A stretch of 57,164 nucleotides of DNA, taken from Bacteroides sp. GTDB lineage: Bacteria; Bacteroidota; Bacteroidia; Bacteroidales; Bacteroidaceae. A program made the position numbers and the translations under genes. Under the pieces are notes generated by a model, which saw only the letters and a program-made list of their open reading frames with translations, was not told where the DNA came from and ran no database searches. Position 1 is the stretch's first letter; the number at the start of each line of letters is the position of its first letter. The stretch covers positions 1-57,164 of the forward strand of contig DXLO01000015.1 in NCBI GenBank assembly GCA_019414665.1. The letters are read 5' to 3'. This document shows positions 26,753 through 35,813 of the stretch, piece by piece.

Positions 26753-29700
26753 TTAAAATTTTAAATCAATTCCAAATAAGAAAGTACGTGGGTTAGGATA
26801 AGCGATGCCGTCAATACCGGTTTCAATTACACTGCCATCTTTACCAATCTGTGGACGTTCAGGATCCATACCTGAGTAGCTGGTGATAGTGAAAGGATTT
26901 TGAGCCGACAATGAGAGACGCAATTCGGTTCCGTTCAACCACTTCTTGGGGAGTGTGTAACCCACTTGTAATAGTTTGCAACGCATATAAGAGCCGTCTT
27001 CTACAAAGAAACTTGAAACGCGTGTGTAATTCTGATTCAAATCATTGTAGGACAGACGAGGAATATCGTTGCTGGTTCCTTCGCCATGCCATGCTTTCTG
27101 CAATGTACCTGCCCAAACGTTTTGCCCACTTACGCCGGAGTATAAACCTTTGGTCTTATTGAAAATATCATTACCGAATGTACCATAGAAGTTGGCTGTG
27201 AAATCGATGTTTTTATAGCTGAAACCCAAGTTCAAACCTACCATCAAATCGGGATATGGGTTACCGATCCATGTTTTATCATTTTCATCTAGAACTCCGT
27301 CATGATTCAAATCCTTAAAGCGAATGTCACCGGGTTGGGCATTGGATTGTACCAGCTTGCCATTTTCGTTGGTGTGAGCATAAACTTCATCCCAATTTTG
27401 GAAAATACCATCGGCTACGTAGCCGTAGAAGCGTGAAATCAAGCCACCGTCTTCATTACGGATAATTTGGTCGCTGTTGAAACCTCCAGTTTGGATAGGA
27501 CCGTCACCGGAGAATTTAACAGCTTTATTTTTCACTGCGGAAAGGTTCAATCCCACATTATATCGGAAGTCTGCTACTTTGTCGTGCCAGTTCAGACTTA
27601 ATTCCCAACCGCTAGCTTTCATACTACCTATATTCATCCATACTGTACTGTTCCAGTCGGGGTATCCGATGGCGAAGATATTTTGTTTCTGATAGAGCAT
27701 ATCAGAAGATTTCTTTTGGAAATACTCAAAGGTCATGTCTAGACGGGAGTCAAGGAAGGACATATCCACACCTACGTTCCAGTCTTCTACTGTTTCCCAT
27801 TTTAGCAAATTATTGCCAACGCCTGATACCATAGTACCTGAAACACGTCCTGGAGCTGTACCGAATACATAATCAGATTGTCCTAACAAAGTCAGCGTAG
27901 CATCATTATCTATGTTTTGATTACCTACACGTCCCCAACCTCCGCGTAATTTCAAGTTACTGAAAATCTTCTGGTCTTGCATGAAACTTTCACTGATGAT
28001 ACGCCATGAAGCAGAAACAGAAGGGAAGATGGCATATTTGTTTCCTTTGGGGAAACGAGAAGAACCATCTGCACGAATAGAAGCTGTTAGATAGTAACGA
28101 TTGTCATAGTTATACATCACGCGTCCTAAATAAGATACTAATGTGCTGTAAGCAGTTTTACCTTCTGACTTTTGGTTTTGTGTACCGGCATTTACTTCCT
28201 GCATTTGATCCATATTATTAGGAACATCGTCACGTGAGGCTTTTGATTGGAATTCAGCAAAGCGTTCAGCTGTAAAGCCACCCATTACATTAATATTATG
28301 CTTTTCTGCAAAAGTCGTGATGTAAGTAGCAGTATTAGTCCAGTTCCAATCAAGCCATTCCTGCATTTCACGGGAAACATTACTTAATGTAGATTGTTCC
28401 AAAGCATCAATATAGAATTCAGAAGTGAATTTGTCTGTACGGCGGAAGTGTGCATTAGCGCCGAACTGCGTGCGCAGGGTCAGTTTTTGAATAGGGTTTA
28501 TCTGTAAATAAGTATTTACAATTGTACCCATTTCACGGGAGTGGGAATTTTGGCGAGCCAATGAACCGGCAGGGTTCCACTCCTGGTTGTTGTAAGAACG
28601 CTGATAGTTATTGAATTCGTTATCCACCCATTGATCTTCCGGCTTGAATATAGGAGTTGTGGGGTCCATAGACATGGCAGCTGAAAAAAGATCGGGGGTA
28701 TCATCCCATGATTCTACACGTGGGGCAATGTCGAAACCCATTTTTACATATTTATTAAATGTATATTCTGTATTAAGGCGTGCGTTGATTTTGTCCCAAT
28801 AACCATAGTCATATTGTGAATTGTTACGGTAGTAACCCATACTCAGGTTATAAACCAGTTTATCTGAACCACCGGAGATATTGAGTGAGTAATTTTGCAC
28901 TAAAGCAGTTTTGTTGATTACTTCGTCCCACCAGTCTGTTCCTCCGGGATTGGTAGTAGCGCCTGTATCATTCCAAATAGAAGTTCCTCCGTCATTTGTG
29001 TATCGGGTATTGAATACTTCTTTATATTCGGCGGCATTAGCCATTTTGGGTTTTGACAATGTTTGGAAACCTGCAGATGCATTAAAACTGATATTTGTTT
29101 TTCCTGCCATTCCTTTTTTGGTTGTGATTAGAATGACACCGTTAGAAGCACGTGTTCCGTAAATGGCAGCAGCCGAAGCGTCTTTTAAAACTTCCATAGA
29201 TTCAATGTCATTACTGTTTAGGAAGTTGATGTTTGTACCTACCGGCATGCCATCTACTACATACAAAGGATCGGTTCCGTTTACTGTTGTTACACCACGG
29301 ATTAGAACTTTTGGTTGTGCGCCCGGACCACCACCACTGGTTACTTGAACACCGTTGATTTTACCTTGCAAGGCGTCCATTGCATTACCGGTTACAGTTT
29401 CGGTAATTTCTTTTCCTTTTACGGTAGATATAGAACTGGTCAGGTCACTTTTTTTCACGGCTCCATAACCAATAACCACTACTTCGTCCAGTAATTCACT
29501 GGCATCTTTCAGCACTACATTGATAACGGTTTGTCCGTTTACCTTTATTTCTTGAGTCTCATATCCTATGCTGGAGAACACAAGTACGGCATCCTTGGCA
29601 ACATCGTTTAGTGAATAATCACCATCAATACTTGTAATAGTACCTGTACCTGTACCTTTAACTTGCACTGTTGCACCAATCATCGGTTCTTTATCTGAAG

Positions 29701-29791
29701 CCGAGGTTACTACACCTTTTACAGTGATGGTCTGCGCATAGCTACATAGACTTGTCAGCGCAAGACACAATAATAATATTTGCTTTTTCAT
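26753..29791 (-). CDS. SusC-family TonB-dependent transporter (PUL1)
   Basis: 1012-residue outer-membrane importer. Signal peptide (ending SYAQ), carboxypeptidase D-like domain (ITVKGVVTSASDKEPMIGAT), TonB box region (LLDEVVVIGYGAVKKSDLT), SusC plug (VLIRGVTTVNGTDPLYVVDGMPV, IESMEVLKDASAAAIYGTRA) and a large barrel ending in GIDLKF. Imports the oligosaccharide released by the surface GH30. 22 bp downstream of the surface lipoprotein gene. Confidence 0.96.
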   Translation of the reverse strand: MKKQILLLCLALTSLCSYAQTITVKGVVTSASDKEPMIGATVQVKGTGTGTITSIDGDYSLNDVAKDAVLVFSSIGYETQEIKVNGQTVINVVLKDASELLDEVVVIGYGAVKKSDLTSSISTVKGKEITETVTGNAMDALQGKINGVQVTSGGGPGAQPKVLIRGVTTVNGTDPLYVVDGMPVGTNINFLNSNDIESMEVLKDASAAAIYGTRASNGVILITTKKGMAGKTNISFNASAGFQTLSKPKMANAAEYKEVFNTRYTNDGGTSIWNDTGATTNPGGTDWWDEVINKTALVQNYSLNISGGSDKLVYNLSMGYYRNNSQYDYGYWDKINARLNTEYTFNKYVKMGFDIAPRVESWDDTPDLFSAAMSMDPTTPIFKPEDQWVDNEFNNYQRSYNNQEWNPAGSLARQNSHSREMGTIVNTYLQINPIQKLTLRTQFGANAHFRRTDKFTSEFYIDALEQSTLSNVSREMQEWLDWNWTNTATYITTFAEKHNINVMGGFTAERFAEFQSKASRDDVPNNMDQMQEVNAGTQNQKSEGKTAYSTLVSYLGRVMYNYDNRYYLTASIRADGSSRFPKGNKYAIFPSVSASWRIISESFMQDQKIFSNLKLRGGWGRVGNQNIDNDATLTLLGQSDYVFGTAPGRVSGTMVSGVGNNLLKWETVEDWNVGVDMSFLDSRLDMTFEYFQKKSSDMLYQKQNIFAIGYPDWNSTVWMNIGSMKASGWELSLNWHDKVADFRYNVGLNLSAVKNKAVKFSGDGPIQTGGFNSDQIIRNEDGGLISRFYGYVADGIFQNWDEVYAHTNENGKLVQSNAQPGDIRFKDLNHDGVLDENDKTWIGNPYPDLMVGLNLGFSYKNIDFTANFYGTFGNDIFNKTKGLYSGVSGQNVWAGTLQKAWHGEGTSNDIPRLSYNDLNQNYTRVSSFFVEDGSYMRCKLLQVGYTLPKKWLNGTELRLSLSAQNPFTITSYSGMDPERPQIGKDGSVIETGIDGIAYPNPRTFLFGIDLKF

Positions 29792-29813
29792 ATCTTAAAT
29801 CTAATGTTACTTG

Positions 29814-31313
29814 TTAATTGGCCGGAATGAGTTTAGCTCTTTCCAAATGAGCGTCGAATATAAGTTTATAATTCCCTGTGACGTTCACTGTTGGTTTTGC
29901 CCAATTGTCACCTACATGATCGGGTTTGGTCCATGCCGGATTGGTATATTTGGCTTCTTTACCATAATATCCGAAGATCTCCGGTTCGTCTGAGTTGTCT
30001 ACACGCCACGTGCAATAATTCCACCATCCGTCAGAGTGCCAGTTATGAATAACGAAATTCATTTTAGTACCTGCCTCCAGGAATAGGGGGGTATCCAAAT
30101 AGAACAGGTGAGGATTGGTCTTATCTTGAGTGAAACGCAGGACTTCAGTTGGGCTACTGGTCATATATCCGAAATAGAATTCCTGTAACCACGAACCACC
30201 GTCACCCCATGTGTCAAGGCTGATAGAACCGTATGTGTGAGGTATGGGGTCTACAGCATCGGCAATTGAGTAAGTTTTCAGATTGTATGTACTGTTCTTC
30301 ACATCAATATTAATTTCATAATAAACATTGGCTTGGTCAAGTACGATTGGCATTGCTGTTTCGGGATCGTCTGTCAGTTTGGTGTTATCCTCTGGATCAA
30401 GCCCGAAACAAATAGGAGTGAAGTCACTCTTTTGTGGTAAGAAGAATATTTTAGTTCCGGCTTTTTGACAGTAATAATTTGCTTTATACTGATATTCACC
30501 TGTATGTTCAATTACCATCGGTACCCCGAATATATCACTATTCAGTTCTTCGGCAGTTGCCACATCTGCCAGATACATTTTGGGAAAATCCGGCATTTCT
30601 GAGATATTCAATACACTGGTGGTAGTGGTTGAGTTTTCTTTCTTGTCAAAAGCGGTAATTGTCACATTATAACTTTTCGGTTCATTGGGGAATACTATTA
30701 TTTCGGCAAAGTTCAATGAACTTTTTCCATCAGCATCTACACGGCGGTTGTCAAACCCGTCTATACCTGGAATATTAATTGTGACATAATCCAATGCACG
30801 ATCATCTGTAGCCGTGAACCGAAGATTGAATTTCGTTTCATTTTTCATTAATACTGTAACAGTGGCATCCGGGGCAGCTGAAAATACCGGAGCTGCAAAA
30901 TCTCCGTCCATTGTGATTAATACATCTTGAGATATACTGCGTCCTCCTACATCGGTTACAGTAACTTTGACTGTGAAACGTTCGCCGATTTCATTTCGGT
31001 TTATGTCAAAGTAATAACTTAAATCATAACTCTCTTGCGGAGCACCATAGATTTCGATTAAATCAATTGTCTTGTTCAAATGCAGGTCGGCACATTGTAG
31101 GCTGATAGAAGCAATACCGTCTTTGTCTTCTAATGTCCCTTCAATAGTAAATCGATGTCCCGCTCCGGACTCGATGTGGTCTGTTGCTAATGTCATTGTT
31201 GGATTTTGCCCGTCTACATCGGGGTAGTCGTTATCATCACTACATCCCGTACATAGGTTTGCAGTTACAAGAAAAGCCCATAACATGGCACCATACAAAT
31301 GTTTCTTTTTCAT
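29814..31313 (-). CDS. surface glycan-binding lipoprotein (SusE/F position, DUF5125/DUF5121-like)
   Basis: 499 residues, lipobox LCTGC (Cys24) with acidic SDDND, the usual surface-export pattern. Two Ig-like modules (about 35-125 and 130-235) resemble DUF5125; the C-terminal half (SISLDTWGDGGSWLQEFYFGY, FVIHNWHSDGWWNYCTW) resembles DUF5121 and is rich in Trp/Tyr, as expected for carbohydrate binding. Unlike most loci, the binding protein gene comes before susC and is the first gene of the operon. Such proteins accompany GH30-containing beta-glucan loci in Bacteroides. Confidence 0.8.
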   Translation of the reverse strand: MKKKHLYGAMLWAFLVTANLCTGCSDDNDYPDVDGQNPTMTLATDHIESGAGHRFTIEGTLEDKDGIASISLQCADLHLNKTIDLIEIYGAPQESYDLSYYFDINRNEIGERFTVKVTVTDVGGRSISQDVLITMDGDFAAPVFSAAPDATVTVLMKNETKFNLRFTATDDRALDYVTINIPGIDGFDNRRVDADGKSSLNFAEIIVFPNEPKSYNVTITAFDKKENSTTTTSVLNISEMPDFPKMYLADVATAEELNSDIFGVPMVIEHTGEYQYKANYYCQKAGTKIFFLPQKSDFTPICFGLDPEDNTKLTDDPETAMPIVLDQANVYYEINIDVKNSTYNLKTYSIADAVDPIPHTYGSISLDTWGDGGSWLQEFYFGYMTSSPTEVLRFTQDKTNPHLFYLDTPLFLEAGTKMNFVIHNWHSDGWWNYCTWRVDNSDEPEIFGYYGKEAKYTNPAWTKPDHVGDNWAKPTVNVTGNYKLIFDAHLERAKLIPAN

Positions 31314-31379
31314 ATTTTATTAGTATTTGAAGATTAAACATCTACTCTAATAGAGGACGAATTAAATTCGTTAGTGGTG

Positions 31380-31446
31380 CAAATGTACGTGAAGAAGAAT
31401 TAAAATCCTGATATAAATCTTGCAGAAAAGGGAGGTAAATCTTGCA
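31380..31446 (-). promoter_or_regulatory. PUL1 promoter with HTCS-type direct repeats
   Basis: On the minus strand TACATTTG (top 31380-31387) is the -7 box of the PUL1 operon; no clear -33 is present, typical of activated promoters. Upstream the 11-mer TAAATCTTGCA occurs twice, at 31414-31424 and 31436-31446, exactly 22 bp apart. Two helical turns of spacing on one face, just upstream of the promoter, suit binding by the dimeric AraC domains of the HTCS. Confidence 0.65.
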
Positions 31447-31484
31447 ATGCATGATTTATGTATCTAAAATACAGACTTTATTTG

Positions 31485-31492
31485 TATTTTTG
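31485..31492 (+). promoter_or_regulatory. -7 box of PUL1 HTCS gene
   Basis: TATTTTTG fits TAnnTTTG and lies 35 bp before the ATG at 31527; -33 box not clear. Confidence 0.5.
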
Positions 31493-31526
31493 AACCATAT
31501 TATTTAACAATGTGTACACTGATGCT

Positions 31527-34500
31527 ATGAGAAAGATATTCGTACTTTGGCTCTTGCTGCTGTCGGTTGTTTCATTGGCACAACCTTATTCTGTTAAGCA
31601 GCTTGGTATAGAGAAGGGATTATCCAATAATTATGTGGTGAGCATTGCTCAAGACAAACAGGGCTTTCTGTGGTTTGCCACGGAGGAAGGGTTGAACAAA
31701 TTCGATGGTACCCGTTTCATTACTTATTTGAAGAATGAAGATTTGACAAGGCAGGGTATAACAGGCAATGAACTGAATTGTTTGTTGGATGATCCTCAGG
31801 ATTCTATCCTTTGGATAGGCACGCAAAGGGCCGGTCTGAATGCGTATGACTATGTAAATAACACTTTTCTTTGCTATAGGCATGATGGCGAGAACCCCGA
31901 AAGTCTGATAACGGATGATGTTACTAAGATTGTGGCAGCTACAGATGGTAATCTTTGGATTACGACATATTGGCGGGGAGTAGATTATTTCGATAAAAAG
32001 GCTGGAAAATTCATTCATTACAATACTCAAACAGTTCCGGGATTGGCTAGCGATAATATTTGGTCGGTTGTTGATGGAGGAGATGGAAAGTTGTATATGG
32101 GGCATGTGCATCATGGATTCAGTGTGTTGTCTCTTAAAGATAAAAAAGTAAAGAACTTTATGCATGACCCTGAAGATCCGGTCAGTTTGCCAGGTAATGG
32201 GGTAACTTGCATTTATAAGGACTTAAGCGGTAATATTTGGCTGGGAACAGACCGGGGGCTGGCACTGTTCAATCCGGAAGCCGAAAATTTTATCCATTTT
32301 CATCATAGTGAGGACGGGGTTCCTCATACCGTATTTGATATCAGACAATTTGATGGGAATAAACTTTGGATTGCCATGGAATTTGGAGGAATAGCCATTT
32401 TGGATTTAACGCAACGTATGTTTCTTTCTCCTGACCAAGTGCGTTTTCAATATATAAAGGAAGGGGATGATGAATACAGTCTCTCTAATTCTACTGTACG
32501 TTGTTTGTTTCAGGACTCCTTTAAAAATGTGTGGGCTGGTATGTGGGGAGGTGGAATTAATTTTCTTAGCCATGAATCTTCCTATTTTAATGTTTATAGT
32601 TATTCTCCTATCCAGCATTCGGGTAGTAGCCTGAATAATAAGACAGCAAGTAGTGTATGCGTAGCAAGGGATGGAAAGTTATGGATCGGAACCGATGGGG
32701 GAGGCATCAATGTATTTGATAAAGGCAAGCGGGTGGCGGTTTATAAAGAAGAAACCGGTGATTTGACTGATAATTCCATACAGGCTGCACTTTGTGATTC
32801 GGAAGGAAACCTTTGGTTTGGATCGTTTATGGGAGGAGTGGATTTTTATGATGTGAAAAAGAAAAGTTTTCACCAGATTTTTCCTAAAGATAAAACAGGG
32901 GAAGATGTGCGTGCACTATATGAAGATGCAGAATATGTATGGATAGGAACTAGTAATGGCATCTATAAGGTACGCTTGCATGATAAAGGCATTGCAGATC
33001 ATTATACAGTAGAGAATAATCTGGTGAGATGTATCTCGAAAGATAATCTTAATCGTTTATGGATTGGTACTTTCGGAGGAGGATTAGGGGTTTTTGATGA
33101 ACATTTTCAGTGCGTTAAACTTTTTAACGTGACTTCTCTTTTTCCCTCTAATACTATCAATACTGTTTATATGGATAGTCAGAACAGAATGTGGATAGGA
33201 ACGGGAGAAGGTCTGGTTTGTTTTCCATCCTCTCAGAGTTGGGACTATAAAGTATATCGCAGTGAGGAGGGTTTGTCCAATGTCCATATACGTGCCATTA
33301 CGGAAGATAATCATGGAAATATATGGGTGAGCACCAATAAAGGTATCAGCTGCTTGTTGAAAGACAAGGAGGTTTTCTATAATTACGATCATTGGGATAA
33401 TGTGCCTATGGGCAATTTCATGAGTGGAAGTGTGGCGGAAGCTAAGGATGGAACACTTTATTTTGGCTCAATCAATGGCTTATGCCGTTTTAATCCAGAT
33501 CAGGTATTGGAAAAACGAGAGTCACCTGCTGCAATTATTACGGAGATGCGTATATTCGGTCCGTTGCGTGATACGGACAGTAATGAAAAGGTGATGGCGC
33601 TTGAAGGCCAGTCGGAAGTACGTTTAAGCTATATGCAAAATAACTTCAGCGTCACCTTCAATATACAGAATTATGCCTTGGCCGATCAAGTGGAATATGC
33701 TTATATGTTGAAAGGGTTGGAAAATTCATGGTATACAGTAACCGATCCTAATAATGTGACTTTCCGTAATATACCTCCGGGAAATTATTGTTTTCAGGTA
33801 AAGACAAGAATACGGAATCAGGAATGGGCGGATGAGATAGCTTCTCTGGATATCCGTATTGACCCGCCTGTATGGCTTACGTGGTGGGCCAAGTTATTTT
33901 ATATTCTTTCGGGTGTTTCTGTCCTGTATTTTATTCTTCATGCCTATAAAAAGAAACTGGATATGGAGTCTCTCTATGAGTTGGAGAAGAAAAATCATGA
34001 GCAGGAACAGGAGCTGAATAATGAGCGTTTACGTTTCTATACCAATATCACACATGAGTTGCGTACTCCTTTGACGTTGATTCTGGGACCGTTGGAAGAT
34101 ATGCAGAAAAGTAATTCTTTATCAGGGAAAGATTCACAGAAAATATCGGTTATCCATCAAAGTGCCATCCGGTTGTTGAACCTGATTAATCAGATACTGG
34201 AGTTCAGAAAAACGGAAACCCAAAACAAGAAATTATGTGTAAGTCGTGACAATCTGGCAGCCCTTGTACACGAGATCGGACTGAAGTATAAGGAATTGAA
34301 CCGGAAACCTGAGATTGATTTCTGTCTTGAGATTGAGCAGGAAGATATGTCTTTGTTTTTTGATAAGGAGGTAGTAACGATTATACTGGATAATTTGATC
34401 TCCAATGCTATAAAATATACAGAGAAAGGAACTATAACTTTAGGATTACATCAGGTGGTCCGGAATAATATACACCATACGGAAATCAGTGTGAGTGACA

Positions 34501-35567
34501 CCGGTTTCGGTATTGCTCCCGATGCATTGCCTCATATTTTTGACCGTTATTATCAAGAGGGAAGCGAACATCAGGCTTCAGGAACAGGTATTGGTCTGGC
34601 TCTGGTAAAGAACCTGGTAGTTTTGCATGAGGGGGAGATCAGGGTTGAAAGTTCTTTGAATGTGGGAAGTACTTTTTATGTCAGTCTGCTGACGGATAAC
34701 ACGTATCCTCATGTGCTGCATGCTGACTCGACGGAGAAAACTTCCGATGAAAAGGACGAAAAAGAAGAAAATATAGAACCTGTGCATAGTGGTAAGCGTA
34801 TTCTGCTGATAGTGGAAGATAATAGGGACATCTGTGATTATATTGTAGAATCTTTCTCGGACGATTTTGAAGTGAGGACTGCCGCCAATGGTGAACAAGG
34901 TTTGGAACAAGCGTTGGGCTGCATTCCTGATATTATAGTCAGTGATATCATGATGCCGGTGATGAACGGCATTGTGATGTGCCGGAAATTGAAAGAAGAC
35001 TTGCGTACCAGCCATATTCCCATTATTTTGCTGACGGCAAAGGATTCTTTGCAAGATAAGGAAGAGGGGTATCAAGTGGGTGCTGACTCTTATCTGACAA
35101 AGCCTTTCAGTGCTACTTTGTTGCATAGCCGTATCCATAATTTGCTTGAATCCCGCAAGTTGTTGGCAGAGCGTTTTAATACGAATTCCATACTCATTGA
35201 CAAACGTGCGGCAGTAGCCGAGTCTATGAATAAATTGGATAATGAGTTCCTTGAGAAGATTAACAAGCTGATTGAAGATCGTCTTTCTTCTGAGAAGATA
35301 GACATCGGCTATTTGTCGGACGCCATGTGTATGAGTAATTCTACCCTATATCGGAAGATGAAGGCATTGACCGGACTTTCCACCAATGAATATATCCGCA
35401 AAATAAAGATGCAATATGCGGAACGTTTGTTATTAGAGGGGAAATACAATATTTCAGAAGTTGCGTTCAAGGTGGGAATTAACAGTACGGTCTATTTCCG
35501 TCAGTGTTTTAAAGATGAATTCGGTATGGCTCCTTCTGATTATCTGAAAAAGATAAAACCGGAATAG
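31527..35567 (+). CDS. hybrid two-component system regulator (PUL1)
   Basis: One-protein sensor and response regulator of about 1346 residues. Signal peptide (ending SLAQ), then a periplasmic sensor of two seven-bladed propellers built of Reg_prop repeats (WFATEEGLNKFDG, LWIGTDGGGINVFD), Y_Y_Y domain (about 690-760) and a membrane helix (about 790-807). In the cytoplasm: HisKA with phospho-acceptor His843 (THELRTPLT), HATPase (DNLISNAIKYT, DTGFGIAPD, GTGIGLAL), receiver with Asp1140 (VSDIMMPVMNG), and an AraC-type DNA-binding domain at the end. The start at ATG 31527 gives a good signal peptide. Divergent to PUL1, which it should activate on sensing the breakdown glycan. Confidence 0.95.
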   Translation: MRKIFVLWLLLLSVVSLAQPYSVKQLGIEKGLSNNYVVSIAQDKQGFLWFATEEGLNKFDGTRFITYLKNEDLTRQGITGNELNCLLDDPQDSILWIGTQRAGLNAYDYVNNTFLCYRHDGENPESLITDDVTKIVAATDGNLWITTYWRGVDYFDKKAGKFIHYNTQTVPGLASDNIWSVVDGGDGKLYMGHVHHGFSVLSLKDKKVKNFMHDPEDPVSLPGNGVTCIYKDLSGNIWLGTDRGLALFNPEAENFIHFHHSEDGVPHTVFDIRQFDGNKLWIAMEFGGIAILDLTQRMFLSPDQVRFQYIKEGDDEYSLSNSTVRCLFQDSFKNVWAGMWGGGINFLSHESSYFNVYSYSPIQHSGSSLNNKTASSVCVARDGKLWIGTDGGGINVFDKGKRVAVYKEETGDLTDNSIQAALCDSEGNLWFGSFMGGVDFYDVKKKSFHQIFPKDKTGEDVRALYEDAEYVWIGTSNGIYKVRLHDKGIADHYTVENNLVRCISKDNLNRLWIGTFGGGLGVFDEHFQCVKLFNVTSLFPSNTINTVYMDSQNRMWIGTGEGLVCFPSSQSWDYKVYRSEEGLSNVHIRAITEDNHGNIWVSTNKGISCLLKDKEVFYNYDHWDNVPMGNFMSGSVAEAKDGTLYFGSINGLCRFNPDQVLEKRESPAAIITEMRIFGPLRDTDSNEKVMALEGQSEVRLSYMQNNFSVTFNIQNYALADQVEYAYMLKGLENSWYTVTDPNNVTFRNIPPGNYCFQVKTRIRNQEWADEIASLDIRIDPPVWLTWWAKLFYILSGVSVLYFILHAYKKKLDMESLYELEKKNHEQEQELNNERLRFYTNITHELRTPLTLILGPLEDMQKSNSLSGKDSQKISVIHQSAIRLLNLINQILEFRKTETQNKKLCVSRDNLAALVHEIGLKYKELNRKPEIDFCLEIEQEDMSLFFDKEVVTIILDNLISNAIKYTEKGTITLGLHQVVRNNIHHTEISVSDTGFGIAPDALPHIFDRYYQEGSEHQASGTGIGLALVKNLVVLHEGEIRVESSLNVGSTFYVSLLTDNTYPHVLHADSTEKTSDEKDEKEENIEPVHSGKRILLIVEDNRDICDYIVESFSDDFEVRTAANGEQGLEQALGCIPDIIVSDIMMPVMNGIVMCRKLKEDLRTSHIPIILLTAKDSLQDKEEGYQVGADSYLTKPFSATLLHSRIHNLLESRKLLAERFNTNSILIDKRAAVAESMNKLDNEFLEKINKLIEDRLSSEKIDIGYLSDAMCMSNSTLYRKMKALTGLSTNEYIRKIKMQYAERLLLEGKYNISEVAFKVGINSTVYFRQCFKDEFGMAPSDYLKKIKPE

Positions 35568-35619
35568 AGTGGTTGTGTAAGCCGTTTCTTCCATATAGTT
35601 AAGCTTTTTTTACAGTCAT

Positions 35620-35717
35620 CTGCTACAGACTCCGCCAGTGGACTGTAAGGTCTGCTTGGGTGGACTATACAGTCTGCTGCAATGGACTCTACGGTCCATT
35701 GAGGGAGTCTGTAGTAG
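35620..35717. repeat. tandem 22-bp palindromic units inside a long outer stem
   Basis: Three adjacent 22-bp units at 35639-35660, 35661-35682 and 35683-35704 all begin TGGACTnTA. They are enclosed by an outer inverted repeat (35620-35633 with 35704-35717, 13 of 14 matching). Internal stems: GACTGTA (35641-35647) with TACAGTC (35667-35673), and AATGGAC (35681-35687) with GTCCATT (35694-35700). It lies between convergent operons and may act as a bidirectional terminator or be a repeated intergenic element. Confidence 0.75.
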
Positions 35718-35813
35718 GTAACCGTAAGAAAGGGCTTAATTGTAGGCAAGAAAAGCCTTAGCTAATAGGGAGATTGGACTTTGAAGGAAATTGCTGTTTC
35801 TCAATTTGTATGT

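Noticed and set aside
34578..35138. Long antisense frame within the HTCS gene
   Set aside because: Opposite to well-supported kinase and receiver domains; composition is that of a shadow frame.
35620..35717. Regular repeats as a CRISPR array
   Set aside because: Units are contiguous without spacers, only three exist, and no cas gene is near.
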